DNA from: Bacteroidetes bacterium HGW-Bacteroidetes-8
Lineage (GTDB): Bacteria; Bacteroidota; Bacteroidia; Bacteroidales; UBA932
Reading direction: 5' to 3'
Assembly: GCA_002840895.1 (NCBI GenBank)
Contig: PHCZ01000005.1
Span: 27,618 to 91,617 of the forward strand
Length of the DNA: 64,000 nucleotides
Both the position numbers and the translations under genes were made by a program. Below, piece after piece: positions 51,477 to 60,250 of the stretch (its first letter is position 1; the number at the start of each line of letters is the position of its first letter). The notes under the pieces were generated by a model. The model was given only the letters and a program-made list of their open reading frames with translations. It searched no databases and had not been told where the DNA came from.

Positions 51477-52403
51477 ATGACAGAACCAATCGTAAGAGTT
51501 GAAAACCTATCCCATAGGTACAGCGTTCAGTGGGCAGTCAAGAATGTAGATTTTGAAATTGCAGATTGTGGAATCTATGGATTACTGGGATCTAACGGAG
51601 CAGGAAAATCTACCATTATGAATATTATCTGTGGAGTTTTAAAACAGAGTAATGGAAATGTATTCATAAACGGGATAGATATGCGCAGTAACTCCATTGA
51701 GGCAAAAAAGCACATTGGATTTTTACCGCAGAAGCCACCTTTGCACCCCGATTTAACAGTAGAGGAGTACCTTATCCACTGTGCCAATCTAAGGATGATT
51801 CCGGAGAGAGAGATAAAGAGCGCATTAGATTCAGTGCTTGGAAAATGTGCAATCACCCATTTTAGAAAGAGGTTAATCAAGAATCTATCGGGAGGTTACC
51901 AGCAAAGAGTTGGAATTGCTCAGGCAATTATTCATAATCCGAATCTGGTTGTGTTGGATGAACCAACGAATGGTCTTGACCCTAACCAGACAGTTGAAAT
52001 AAGAAATTTGATAAAAGAGATTGCTCAGGAGCGTACAGTTCTGCTATCTACACACATACTATCGGAAGTGCAGGCAACCTGCGACTATATCAGGATGGTG
52101 GAAGAGGGAAAGGTTGTGTTTGCCGGAACTGTAGATGAGTTTGATAACTATATAGAACCCAATACCGTGTTTGTTTCACTACTCGAGAGCCCCTCTTCGG
52201 ATGAGTTAAAGGCGTTGCCGGGAGTTTTGGATGTAGAGGAGTTAGGGGATACCAAGTATAGAGTTAAATTTTCTGACTCAAACGATATTATCGAGCGAAT
52301 AGTTGAGGCCAGTGTATCAAAGGGCTGGAGACTTAATGAGATAAGGCTGGAGAGAAGTTCTCTGGATACAATTTTTGCAGAGTTATCAAAAACAGTTAAA
52401 TAA
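51477..52403 (+). CDS. gldA: GldA-type ABC transporter ATP-binding protein
   Basis: A 308-residue ABC ATPase: Walker A GSNGAGKST (about residues 38-46), Q-loop FLPQKPP, signature LSGGYQQR (about 139-146), Walker B LVVLDEPTNGLD (about 160-171) and the H-loop STHIL (about 192-196). The C-terminal part (about 230-308) matches GldA, the ATPase of the Bacteroidota gliding-associated ABC transporter. It is 14 bases upstream of the gldF-gldG fusion, which provides the membrane part. Many non-gliding Bacteroidales also keep this system, so it does not prove motility. About 100 A+T-rich bases upstream show no clear promoter. Confidence 0.88.
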   Translation: MTEPIVRVENLSHRYSVQWAVKNVDFEIADCGIYGLLGSNGAGKSTIMNIICGVLKQSNGNVFINGIDMRSNSIEAKKHIGFLPQKPPLHPDLTVEEYLIHCANLRMIPEREIKSALDSVLGKCAITHFRKRLIKNLSGGYQQRVGIAQAIIHNPNLVVLDEPTNGLDPNQTVEIRNLIKEIAQERTVLLSTHILSEVQATCDYIRMVEEGKVVFAGTVDEFDNYIEPNTVFVSLLESPSSDELKALPGVLDVEELGDTKYRVKFSDSNDIIERIVEASVSKGWRLNEIRLERSSLDTIFAELSKTVK

Positions 52404-52417
52404 ACAGGAGTTTAGAT

Positions 52418-54721
52418 ATGAAAATGATTTATAAAATTGCCCGCACAGAGTTACAGACTCTTTTCTACTCTCCCATAGCCTGGCTGATCCTTATTATCTT
52501 CACAATTCAATCAAGCATTGCTTTTACATCTGCAATTGAATTGGTTGTGAATCAGCAATCCTTAGGGTTTACCGTATCGGATCTCTCAATGAGAATATTT
52601 GCACACCCACACCGAGGGACCTTCACCTTGATACAACAGTATCTCTATCTCTATATACCTCTTCTCACTATGGGGTTAATGAGCAGAGAGTTAAGCAGTG
52701 GCTCAATTAAATTGCTTTACTCATCACCTGTTACAAACTCGCAGATTATCCTTGGGAAATATCTGTCAATGGTATTTTATGCGCTGATAATATCTGCAAT
52801 GTTAATGATATTTGTATTGTTTACAGGTTTTACGGTAGAAAATTTTGATTTTGCAGGGGTAAGCGCCGGAATTTTGGGGCTGTTCTTGCTGATTTGTGGT
52901 TATGCTGCCATAGGGCTATTTATGTCTAGTTTAACCTCTTACCAAGTTGTTGCTGCGGTAGGTACACTTGCTGTACTGGCAGTTCTTAATGCTGTAGGAG
53001 GTATGTGGCAGGAGATCTCTTTTGTACGTGATATTACATATTGGCTCTCAATAAGAGGAAGGTCAAATGAATTTATCGGAGGGCTTATATGCAGTGAAGA
53101 TGTTCTCTACTTTATCATTGTGATAGGGCTCTTCCTTGCACTCTCAATTTTACGTATGAAGGCTATTCGCCAAAAGCACACACTTAGCACATCTTTACTG
53201 AGATATCTTGCAGCTGTCTCTGTTGCAGTGGTTTTAGGATATTTCAGCTCGAGACCTGCACTTATGTTCTACTATGATGCCACCAGAAACGATGTGAACA
53301 CACTTACAAAAAATAGTCAGGAGATAGTCGGGAAACTTGATGGCAAGTTAACTATAAACACATATGTTAATATTTTGGATCAATATTACTATTTTGGACT
53401 TCCAAAGAGAGAGCTTTCCGACATTAGAAGATTCAAACAATATCTGAGGTTCAAACCGGATATTAAGATGAATTACATCAGGTATTACGACAGAGCAAAC
53501 AACCCAAGTCTGGATAAAAGATACCCTGAATTAAACGACAGAGAGCGAATGCTGGAGTATTCAAAAATTCACAGGCTGGATAGCAGTATGTTTAAAACTC
53601 CGCAGGAGATATCTCAAATTGAGAATCTGGTACCGGAGGGAAACCGTTTCGTTCGTACGCTCACTACCGCTACAGGAGATAAAACATTTTTGAGGATATT
53701 TGACGATATGGAGGTACACCCTTCTGAGGCAGAGGTATCTGCAGCATTTAAAAGGTTGGTTATGAAGCTTCCTGTTGTTGGGTTTGTTACCGGCCAGGGG
53801 CAGAGAGACTGCATAAAAGAGGGAGATAGAGATTATAACAAATTTGCTCAGGATAAACCATTCCGTTATTCTCTTATAAATCAGGGTTTTGATTTTATAG
53901 AGGTGAGGATGGATAGTGAAATTTCCCACGAGATAGATATTTTGGTTATTGGAGATATGAGGGTTCCAATGAGCCCCGAACAACACTCCAACCTGGAGAA
54001 GTTCATTGCAAGAGGAGGCAACCTGTTGATAGCGGGAGAACCGGGTCGTCAGGAGGTAATGAATCAATTGCTATCTCAGTTTGGTGTTGAGATGTTGCCA
54101 GGAAGACTGGTTAAACCATCGGAGAACTTCTCTCCCGATTTTATACAGTCAATTCCTACTAAAGAGGGTGCAGATATGATGTATCAGCTTGATATGATGC
54201 TCAACCGTGAGTATGTCTTAACAATGCCGGGAGCGACAGGGCTTAAATATATTAAGGATAAAGGTTACAAGGTCACAGAGCTATTTGTGAGCGATACAAG
54301 CGGAGGAGTCTGGAGTGAAGTTGAGACTACAAATTTTGTGGATGATACCGTTAAGGTAAACACTGCTCTGGGCGAAGTGGTTATGGCCTCTATTCCAACA
54401 GTAGTTGCACTCCACAGAGAGGTTGGAGATAAGTTGCAAAAGATTGTAATTCTATCGGATGCAGATTGTATCAGCAATGGAGAAGTAAGCATTGGCAGAA
54501 AAGGGGTACGCGCCGCAAACTATAACTTTATTATGGGTGCCTTTTTCTGGATGTCGGACGACGAGGTTCCGATAGATGTAAGAAGGCCAAGCCCTACCGA
54601 CAACAGTATATCTGTGGTATTCTCCGGGATGAGATTGACTAAGTGGCTACTTCTTGGACTTCTACCTTTTATTATGGCGATGTTCTACATCCTGCTTTGG
54701 ATTAGAAGGAGAGGGAGGTAA
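52418..54721 (+). CDS. GldF-GldG fusion, ABC transporter permease and substrate-binding-like protein
   Basis: The 767-residue protein joins two proteins that are separate in gliding flavobacteria. The first about 245 residues are an ABC-2 permease like GldF with six membrane helices and the GLMSRELSSGSIKLLYSSP motif (cited whole, 19 residues). A further helix near 263-280 leads into a long periplasmic part (about 285-735) like GldG, with an ABC-type unknown-substrate domain (DILVIGDMRVPMSPEQ near 510, IVILSDADCISNG near 685) and a final C-terminal membrane helix (about 740-762). It follows gldA by 14 bases. The substrate of the Gld transporter is not known for the family. Confidence 0.85.
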   Translation: MKMIYKIARTELQTLFYSPIAWLILIIFTIQSSIAFTSAIELVVNQQSLGFTVSDLSMRIFAHPHRGTFTLIQQYLYLYIPLLTMGLMSRELSSGSIKLLYSSPVTNSQIILGKYLSMVFYALIISAMLMIFVLFTGFTVENFDFAGVSAGILGLFLLICGYAAIGLFMSSLTSYQVVAAVGTLAVLAVLNAVGGMWQEISFVRDITYWLSIRGRSNEFIGGLICSEDVLYFIIVIGLFLALSILRMKAIRQKHTLSTSLLRYLAAVSVAVVLGYFSSRPALMFYYDATRNDVNTLTKNSQEIVGKLDGKLTINTYVNILDQYYYFGLPKRELSDIRRFKQYLRFKPDIKMNYIRYYDRANNPSLDKRYPELNDRERMLEYSKIHRLDSSMFKTPQEISQIENLVPEGNRFVRTLTTATGDKTFLRIFDDMEVHPSEAEVSAAFKRLVMKLPVVGFVTGQGQRDCIKEGDRDYNKFAQDKPFRYSLINQGFDFIEVRMDSEISHEIDILVIGDMRVPMSPEQHSNLEKFIARGGNLLIAGEPGRQEVMNQLLSQFGVEMLPGRLVKPSENFSPDFIQSIPTKEGADMMYQLDMMLNREYVLTMPGATGLKYIKDKGYKVTELFVSDTSGGVWSEVETTNFVDDTVKVNTALGEVVMASIPTVVALHREVGDKLQKIVILSDADCISNGEVSIGRKGVRAANYNFIMGAFFWMSDDEVPIDVRRPSPTDNSISVVFSGMRLTKWLLLGLLPFIMAMFYILLWIRRRGR

Positions 54722-54739
54722 TTTATAATTACAGTTAAT

Positions 54740-54771
54740 AGCATTAACCGATTGAAAAGTCGGTTAATGCT
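54740..54771 (+). terminator. Hairpin terminator after gldFG
   Basis: AGCATTAACCGA (54740-54751) and TCGGTTAATGCT (54760-54771) form a perfect 12-base stem with an 8-base loop, followed by TTATATTTA. The weak T-run lowers certainty. The stem also lies 17 bases before the first MutS-like gene. Confidence 0.6.
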
Positions 54772-54787
54772 TTATATTTAAATAGAT

Positions 54788-56125
54788 ATGGCGTTTAAAG
54801 CAGACAGACAGACAATTGACGATCTGGGTATTTTCGGAAAAGTTCGGGAAAATTCTGTATATGGTCTTTTCAATAAAACCATCACCAATGGAGGTGCCCG
54901 TATATTGGAAGAGATGTTCCTCCATCCGTTGTCGGAGGAGGGTAAAATAAACGAAAGAGGGATGATTATCAGGTATTTTCAGGATAATATTGTAGCTTTC
55001 CCATTCAAAAGTGATCTCTTCGATACTATTGAGTTTTATCTGAGCAACACCGATAGCAGAACCAGGATATCTGCACACGAAGATAATTTGGAGAGAAGGT
55101 TCCGAAATGCAATTGGCACAGATACAGATTTTCAGCTTCTTCAAAAGGGTGTACTCTCTGTAATTGAGATGGTAAAAACAGTTAATACTTTTATTAATAA
55201 CCTACAGAATAAAGGTGTAGGAGAGTTTTATAAACCACAGGCAGATGCTATTAGTGAGATAATTAACAGTAACGGAATCTCTTCTTGCCTTAGTGAAAAA
55301 AATACAAAGAGACTCTCATTTTCTCAAACGGCAGGTTATGACCAGGAGTTCAGGTACAATTTTAGAGATCAGCTATTAAGGTTGCTCACTCTCACATACC
55401 ATCTCGATGTTTACATTGCTGTGGCCGGTCTCTCCCGAGAAAGAGGTTTTACCTTTGCAAAAGCACTGCCGGCAGGTGAAAACATTTTTAAAATTGAGGA
55501 TCTATATCACCCTTTAGTCAAAAATCCAATTGCCAACTCAATAGATATCAATGAAAAAAACAATATGATATTTCTGACGGGAGCAAATATGGCAGGAAAA
55601 TCTACATTTATGAAGGCTTTTGGAATATCTGTATATCTCTCTCATATGGGTTTCCCGGTACCGGCTGCAAAAATGGAGTTCTCTGTGCAAAATGGTCTCT
55701 TTACCACTATCAACCTTCCGGATAACATAAATATGGGATATAGTCACTTCTATGCAGAGGTAATAAGAGTTAAAAAGGTGGCAGAGAGCATTAACCGCTC
55801 AAAAAATCTTATAGTTATTTTTGATGAGCTCTTTAGGGGAACCAATGTTAAGGATGCATATGATGCAACGGTTGCAGTAACTGAGGCATTTGCGGCGAAT
55901 AAAAATTGCATATTCATAATATCTACACACATAATTGAGGCTGGAGAGACGCTGCGAGAGAGATGTGATAATATCTATTTTGTAAACCTTCCAACAATAA
56001 TGGAGGGGAGACAGCCGAAATATACTTATAAGATAGCGGAGGGGATCACATCTGACAGACACGGTATGATAATCATTAATAATGAGGGGATTCTGGAGAT
56101 CCTTAAAAATGTAAAACAAGAATAA
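54788..56125 (+). CDS. MutS-like ATPase, copy 1 (core plus ATPase only)
   Basis: A 445-residue protein with the lever/core helices of MutS (about residues 1-250) and a MutS domain V ATPase: Walker A TGANMAGKST (about 264-273), the MGYSHFYAEV segment (about 316-325), Walker B LIVIFDELFRGTNVKDAYDA (shortened: VIFDELFRGTNV) and the H-switch STHIIEAGE (about 380-388). The mismatch-recognition domain I with its Phe-X-Glu motif and domain II are absent, so it cannot be ordinary MutS1, and there is no Smr domain as in MutS2. The next gene is a clear paralogue 15 bases on, suggesting a heterodimer. Function unknown. Confidence 0.82.
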   Translation: MAFKADRQTIDDLGIFGKVRENSVYGLFNKTITNGGARILEEMFLHPLSEEGKINERGMIIRYFQDNIVAFPFKSDLFDTIEFYLSNTDSRTRISAHEDNLERRFRNAIGTDTDFQLLQKGVLSVIEMVKTVNTFINNLQNKGVGEFYKPQADAISEIINSNGISSCLSEKNTKRLSFSQTAGYDQEFRYNFRDQLLRLLTLTYHLDVYIAVAGLSRERGFTFAKALPAGENIFKIEDLYHPLVKNPIANSIDINEKNNMIFLTGANMAGKSTFMKAFGISVYLSHMGFPVPAAKMEFSVQNGLFTTINLPDNINMGYSHFYAEVIRVKKVAESINRSKNLIVIFDELFRGTNVKDAYDATVAVTEAFAANKNCIFIISTHIIEAGETLRERCDNIYFVNLPTIMEGRQPKYTYKIAEGITSDRHGMIIINNEGILEILKNVKQE

Positions 56126-56139
56126 TACTATTGTAAGAT

Positions 56140-57468
56140 ATGAAATTTGCAATTGACAAGCAGACGTTAGACGATTTGAATCTGCTGGGAAAGTATAAAT
56201 CCAACTCCATCTTTAATTTGTATAATCAAACTGTGACCAGAGGTGGGGAGTCCATTCTTGAGCAGATGTTTCAGAACCCACTTACAGATGCTGCAGCCAT
56301 TAACACCAGAAAGGAGATACTGGCCTTTTTTGCTAAAGAGAGGCTCTCATTCCCTTTTACCAGGGAGGAGTTCAAATTTGTTGAGAGTTATCTGGAAAAT
56401 TCGGACTATAAGAGCACTCTTCTTTCTTTAGTAGCCAACTCAAGAAGATATTTTAAGAAGCTGATTGCAAATGAAAAAGAGTATGATACTCTTTTAGAGG
56501 GATTCATAGCAGCTGTGGCTTTGCTGAAAAAACTAAAAGAGTATGTAATCCAATTATCAAAGCTTTCAGTTTCAAATCCATACCATATATTTGTTATGGA
56601 TGCCCTTAAAGTATTAGAAGATAAAAGATTGAATTGGATATACAACTTGGACGAATCGGACAAAATTGGTTTTGGGAGTTTTATATGGAGAGACCACCTT
56701 ATGAGATCCTCTATCTCCGGGCAGTTAAAGGAGCTTATGGTATATCTGAACTATCTGGATCTCTACATCTCAGTTTCGGGTGTGGGTATAAATAGGGGAT
56801 ATGTTTATGCAGAAGCAAAGCAGAACAAGGAGATGAGTGTTAAGATTAAAGGACTTTACCACCCCTGTGTATCTGCAGCAGTCGCAAATGACCTTACCCT
56901 AAGTCACGAGAATAATGTTCTCTTTTTAACAGGGGCAAATATGGCGGGAAAATCTACTCTGATGAAATCTTTCGGGATCTCAATTTATCTTTCCCATATG
57001 GGTTTTCCGGTGGCTGCTGAATCTATGGTTTTCAATGTTTGTAGCGGAATTTATACTTCTATTAATGTTCCCGATAATCTAAATATGGGATATAGCCATT
57101 TTTATGCAGAGGTTGTGAGAGTGAAAAAAATTGCAACAGAGGTTGCTTCGGGTAAAAAACTGATAGTGATTTTTGATGAGCTCTTCAAGGGGACCAATGT
57201 AAAGGATGCATACGATGCGACAGTAGCTATAACAGAATCTTTTTCAAAGATTCACAAGTGTGCCTTTATTGTGTCAACCCATATTATGGAGGCGGGGGTT
57301 AAACTAAGAGAGAGTTGTAACAATATTGTCTTTAAATATCTGCCTTCGCTCCTAAAAGGAAAAGTTCCAACCTACCCCTATATACTTGAGGATGGTATTT
57401 CAAACGACAGACACGGAATGATGATTATCAATAACGAGAGAATAATTGAGACGATAAACGGCGACTGA
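56140..57468 (+). CDS. MutS-like ATPase, copy 2 (paralogue of copy 1)
   Basis: A 442-residue paralogue of the preceding protein with the same layout: core helices, then Walker A TGANMAGKST (about 266-275), MGYSHFYAEVVRVKKIA (about 318-334), Walker B VIFDELFKGTNVKDAYDA (about 349-366) and STHIMEAG. The N-termini also match (KQTLDDLNLLGKYKSNSIFNLYN against the RQTIDDLGIFGKVRENSVYGLFN pattern, quoted in part). Both ATPase sites look intact, so both may hydrolyse ATP. The two genes sit 15 bases apart. Its last 41 bases overlap the end of the sigma factor gene on the opposite strand. Confidence 0.82.
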   Translation: MKFAIDKQTLDDLNLLGKYKSNSIFNLYNQTVTRGGESILEQMFQNPLTDAAAINTRKEILAFFAKERLSFPFTREEFKFVESYLENSDYKSTLLSLVANSRRYFKKLIANEKEYDTLLEGFIAAVALLKKLKEYVIQLSKLSVSNPYHIFVMDALKVLEDKRLNWIYNLDESDKIGFGSFIWRDHLMRSSISGQLKELMVYLNYLDLYISVSGVGINRGYVYAEAKQNKEMSVKIKGLYHPCVSAAVANDLTLSHENNVLFLTGANMAGKSTLMKSFGISIYLSHMGFPVAAESMVFNVCSGIYTSINVPDNLNMGYSHFYAEVVRVKKIATEVASGKKLIVIFDELFKGTNVKDAYDATVAITESFSKIHKCAFIVSTHIMEAGVKLRESCNNIVFKYLPSLLKGKVPTYPYILEDGISNDRHGMMIINNERIIETINGD

Positions 57469-58018
57469 AAAAAGTTCGGATCAACTCTATTCCTCTTCGC
57501 TTTTGGGCCCTTACAGTACTAGGAGCTAGCTTATAACGTATTGCAATCTCGAGTGAATTAAGCCCCTCTTTAAAGGAGTTCATAATTTTCTTACACTCTA
57601 TAGGTAGTTGTCCCAAAGATGTGTCAAAGAGGGCCTTTATCTCGTAGTTTAAGTCAAAGAAATTGGACGTTCTCTCATCTGCAGCTTCAAATTCCAGAAA
57701 TTCTATATTATTTACAACTTTTCTCCTTCTTTTAAGATAGTTGAGAGATCTGTTTTTTGTTGCTGTAAAAAGGAATGATCTTATAGATTTTATGTCTGTA
57801 AAGGTGTATTTACTTTGCCAAAACTGGATAAAGACATCGTGAACTACATCTTCTGCATCCGGAGTGCAGTTGAGATATCTATTTGAGAATCTGATTAAGG
57901 GTTTGTCCAGTGATGAGTATAGTCTCCTGAATGAGTCCGGAGTTCTTCTATTTACTCCGGAAACAAACTCTTGGTCATCTAAACTGACTTTCTGATGTTG
58001 TGATGCAGAACTCTCCAT
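57428..58018 (-). CDS. ECF-type RNA polymerase sigma factor
   Basis: A 196-residue sigma-70 family factor of the extracytoplasmic-function group. Region 2 (about residues 25-95) has the core-binding DAEDVVHDVFIQFWQ (about 55-69) and RSFLFTATKNRSLNYLKRR (about 80-98); region 4 (about 130-185) has the helix-turn-helix ISLEIAIRYKLAPSTVRAQKRRGIELI (quoted in part). No anti-sigma factor gene adjoins it. It is divergent from the three fimbrillin-type lipoprotein genes across 226 bases, where no ordinary Bacteroidota promoter is visible, so it may control them; that is an inference from position. Confidence 0.85.
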   Translation of the reverse strand: MESSASQHQKVSLDDQEFVSGVNRRTPDSFRRLYSSLDKPLIRFSNRYLNCTPDAEDVVHDVFIQFWQSKYTFTDIKSIRSFLFTATKNRSLNYLKRRRKVVNNIEFLEFEAADERTSNFFDLNYEIKALFDTSLGQLPIECKKIMNSFKEGLNSLEIAIRYKLAPSTVRAQKRRGIELIRTFFSRRLSSQLFSRY

Positions 58019-58026
58019 TTATCTGT

Positions 58027-58060
58027 CAAATGTAATGTTTTTGTTTGGGATTAATACAAA
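58027..58060 (-). promoter_or_regulatory. Promoter of the ECF sigma factor gene
   Basis: On the minus strand TTTG (complement of 58057-58060), 22 bases, then TACATTTG (complement of 58027-58034). The predicted start near 58023 is only about 5 bases from the ATG at 58018, which implies a very short leader or a start codon further in. Confidence 0.4.
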
Positions 58061-58244
58061 ATAATCTCTTTATGGTATAATTTACACTATTCATTTTATG
58101 AGCATCTTCTTTAATGTGAATAATGTAACAGTTGCTTTGAAAAGTGTAATAAGATTATGAATTATGTTCATCACCTTGCAGAAGGAGAATATGAAGATTT
58201 TAGGGCGCATTAATATTTAACAATAAATTCAATACAATCACAGA

Positions 58245-59222
58245 ATGAAAAAAACATTAATTATCACATCGCTATTGGCAATATTGCTAATATCGTGTAC
58301 AAAACAAGAGGAAATTGCTACAGAAAATGTTAAGAGTGCTCTATCCGTTAAGGTGGGTATCATAACAACCAAAGCAATTATCACAGGAACAATCTTCCCG
58401 GACGGGTCTAGTATCGGAGTTCAGGTACGCAAATCCGGTCAGTTTAACTATCAAGCCGGAACTATGACAAACATAATGTATACATATACAGCTGCCGGAG
58501 CAACCTGGGCAACAGCAACTCCATTTTATCTTACAAATACTCTTGGAGAGGTATATGCATATTATCCTTATGTTTCAGTAGGAGACAACTTATCTGCATT
58601 TACTACAATCCCGGTAACAATAAACGCAGCTGCGACTACAGGAAGTGAAACAGACTATATGTATGCTACACCTCTAACAGGGTTAAACAGCGTAAGTAAT
58701 GCCGTGGGTAAACAGAATGCAAACCTTGTAATGAACCACGCATTTACCCAGATATCCTTCTACATTTATAAAAACAACTACTCTGGAACCGGTGTTTTAA
58801 CTCAATTTAAAATTGAAGATGCCGTTGCAACCAATTTTGTCAAAACAAGCAGTACAGCAATGACAATGAGTATTGAAAATGGAGATATTGTTGGAGGTTC
58901 TACCGGTATAATTACCCGTACACTTGCTGCACCGGTTACAATTACCAGTGTAGTTCCGGATCCGGCTATCCTGGTTCTAAAAACACAAGTGAACGCAACA
59001 ACTATTCTTGTACCAACAGCTGCGATGGCAATAGGAGATATAAAATTCACCTTTACAATTGACGGCGAGACTTATACTGCAACAAATACAACAGCTATTT
59101 CCTGGCTTAAAGGGAAGCAGTATATCTATACAGCACGTTTAGATGGAACAGGCCTGGTTATTCTTAGTGCCATCATTACAGATTGGGATACACAACCGGG
59201 AGATCTAATAGATATTAAATAG
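58245..59222 (+). CDS. Fimbrillin-family lipoprotein 1
   Basis: A 325-residue exported lipoprotein: signal sequence with lipobox LLISC (Cys18) and a beta-rich, Thr/Ala-rich mature part of the fimbrillin (FimA/Mfa-like) family. Typical landmarks are the early SIGVQVRKSG, the AYYPYVS segment (about residue 105), ETDYMYATPLTG (about 137-148), the NLVMNHAFTQISFYI strand (about 160-174) and the terminal ITDWDTQPGD motif. Fimbrillins polymerise into surface fimbriae by donor-strand exchange after proteolytic trimming. It is first of three in a row, eight bases before the next. Upstream is a 226-base gap with no standard promoter box. Confidence 0.82.
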   Translation: MKKTLIITSLLAILLISCTKQEEIATENVKSALSVKVGIITTKAIITGTIFPDGSSIGVQVRKSGQFNYQAGTMTNIMYTYTAAGATWATATPFYLTNTLGEVYAYYPYVSVGDNLSAFTTIPVTINAAATTGSETDYMYATPLTGLNSVSNAVGKQNANLVMNHAFTQISFYIYKNNYSGTGVLTQFKIEDAVATNFVKTSSTAMTMSIENGDIVGGSTGIITRTLAAPVTITSVVPDPAILVLKTQVNATTILVPTAAMAIGDIKFTFTIDGETYTATNTTAISWLKGKQYIYTARLDGTGLVILSAIITDWDTQPGDLIDIK

Positions 59223-59229
59223 TAATAAG

Positions 59230-60228
59230 ATGAGCAGATTTTTATTGATTGCCTTTATCGTTATAATTGTTGCTGGTTGTAGGAAAAATGAATACACATC
59301 TGATGACAGGTATGCATTGTTGACAATCGTACCGGTTATTAATAAGGATGAGGCAACCATTGCTCGTCAACAAAGCTATATTAATCTCTTAAAAGTTGGC
59401 ATACAGGTTACAAATTCGTCAGGAACCGAGTTGTATTTTCCTTACACAAAGAATCTATTATTAAGTAATAGTGATAAGTGGGTACTCTCGAAACCTGTAT
59501 GCCTTTCTATTATAAATGCAAAGATTTATGCATACTGCCCCTATACCGAAATCGATGAAAACTTATCGGGTATAGGTGAAACATCTCTGGTTCTTCTGGA
59601 TATACCAAAAGACCAGGTTATGGCTCTACAGACAGACTATCTGTATGCATCCCAAAGCACCTATCTCCCTACAGGGGAAGGCCCAATTTTTTATGCCAAC
59701 CCGGATGTAACTTTAGAGTTAAACCACGCTCTCTCTCTGATATCATTCGTTATCTTTAAAGAGGATTTTAGCGGTCCGGGTATACTCTCAGATATTGAGA
59801 TCTCGGATATTTCGAGCTCCTCAGGGCTAACTGTAAATGCGCTGAGTGGGGAAAAATTAGCTATGAGATTGGCCGATGGAGTGATAATAAACGGGACTGC
59901 ATCTGCCAATATATCTGTAAACTCGGTTGAAAACTCCATAACAGAAACTGTTGACCCGGGAGTAGACCAGGTGCAGCTAAAAACGATGGTAAATGGTTAT
60001 ATGTATGTTGTACCTGCTGTTTGTTCAGATATATGCAATATACAGTTTTCTCTGACAATTGATGACAAAGTTTATACAATATCCCATCCGGGAGAGGGAG
60101 AATTGATATGGCTAAAGGGGTATCAGTATATATACAAGTTAAGATTAACAGCCACATCTATTAATATTGTGGATATAATCATTACTGACTGGGATGTTAA
60201 CTACGGTGGAAATATTTTAATAAAATAG
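59230..60228 (+). CDS. Fimbrillin-family lipoprotein 2
   Basis: A 332-residue relative of the previous protein. Signal sequence MSRFLLIAFIVIIVAGC ends in a lipobox with Cys17. Matching landmarks: IYAYCPYTEIDENLSG (about residues 99-114), QTDYLYASQSTYLP (about 135-148), TLELNHALSLISFVIF (about 162-177) and the closing IIITDWDVNYGG. It would be a fimbrial subunit or accessory tip protein. It follows the first by eight bases and precedes the third by 22, so the three form an operon. Confidence 0.8.
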   Translation: MSRFLLIAFIVIIVAGCRKNEYTSDDRYALLTIVPVINKDEATIARQQSYINLLKVGIQVTNSSGTELYFPYTKNLLLSNSDKWVLSKPVCLSIINAKIYAYCPYTEIDENLSGIGETSLVLLDIPKDQVMALQTDYLYASQSTYLPTGEGPIFYANPDVTLELNHALSLISFVIFKEDFSGPGILSDIEISDISSSSGLTVNALSGEKLAMRLADGVIINGTASANISVNSVENSITETVDPGVDQVQLKTMVNGYMYVVPAVCSDICNIQFSLTIDDKVYTISHPGEGELIWLKGYQYIYKLRLTATSINIVDIIITDWDVNYGGNILIK

Positions 60229-60250
60229 GTTCCCGAAAAAAATAGAAATT

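Noticed and set aside
58157..58213. 18-codon ORF upstream of the fimbrillins
   Set aside because: No promoter or recognisable product, and too short to support as a gene.
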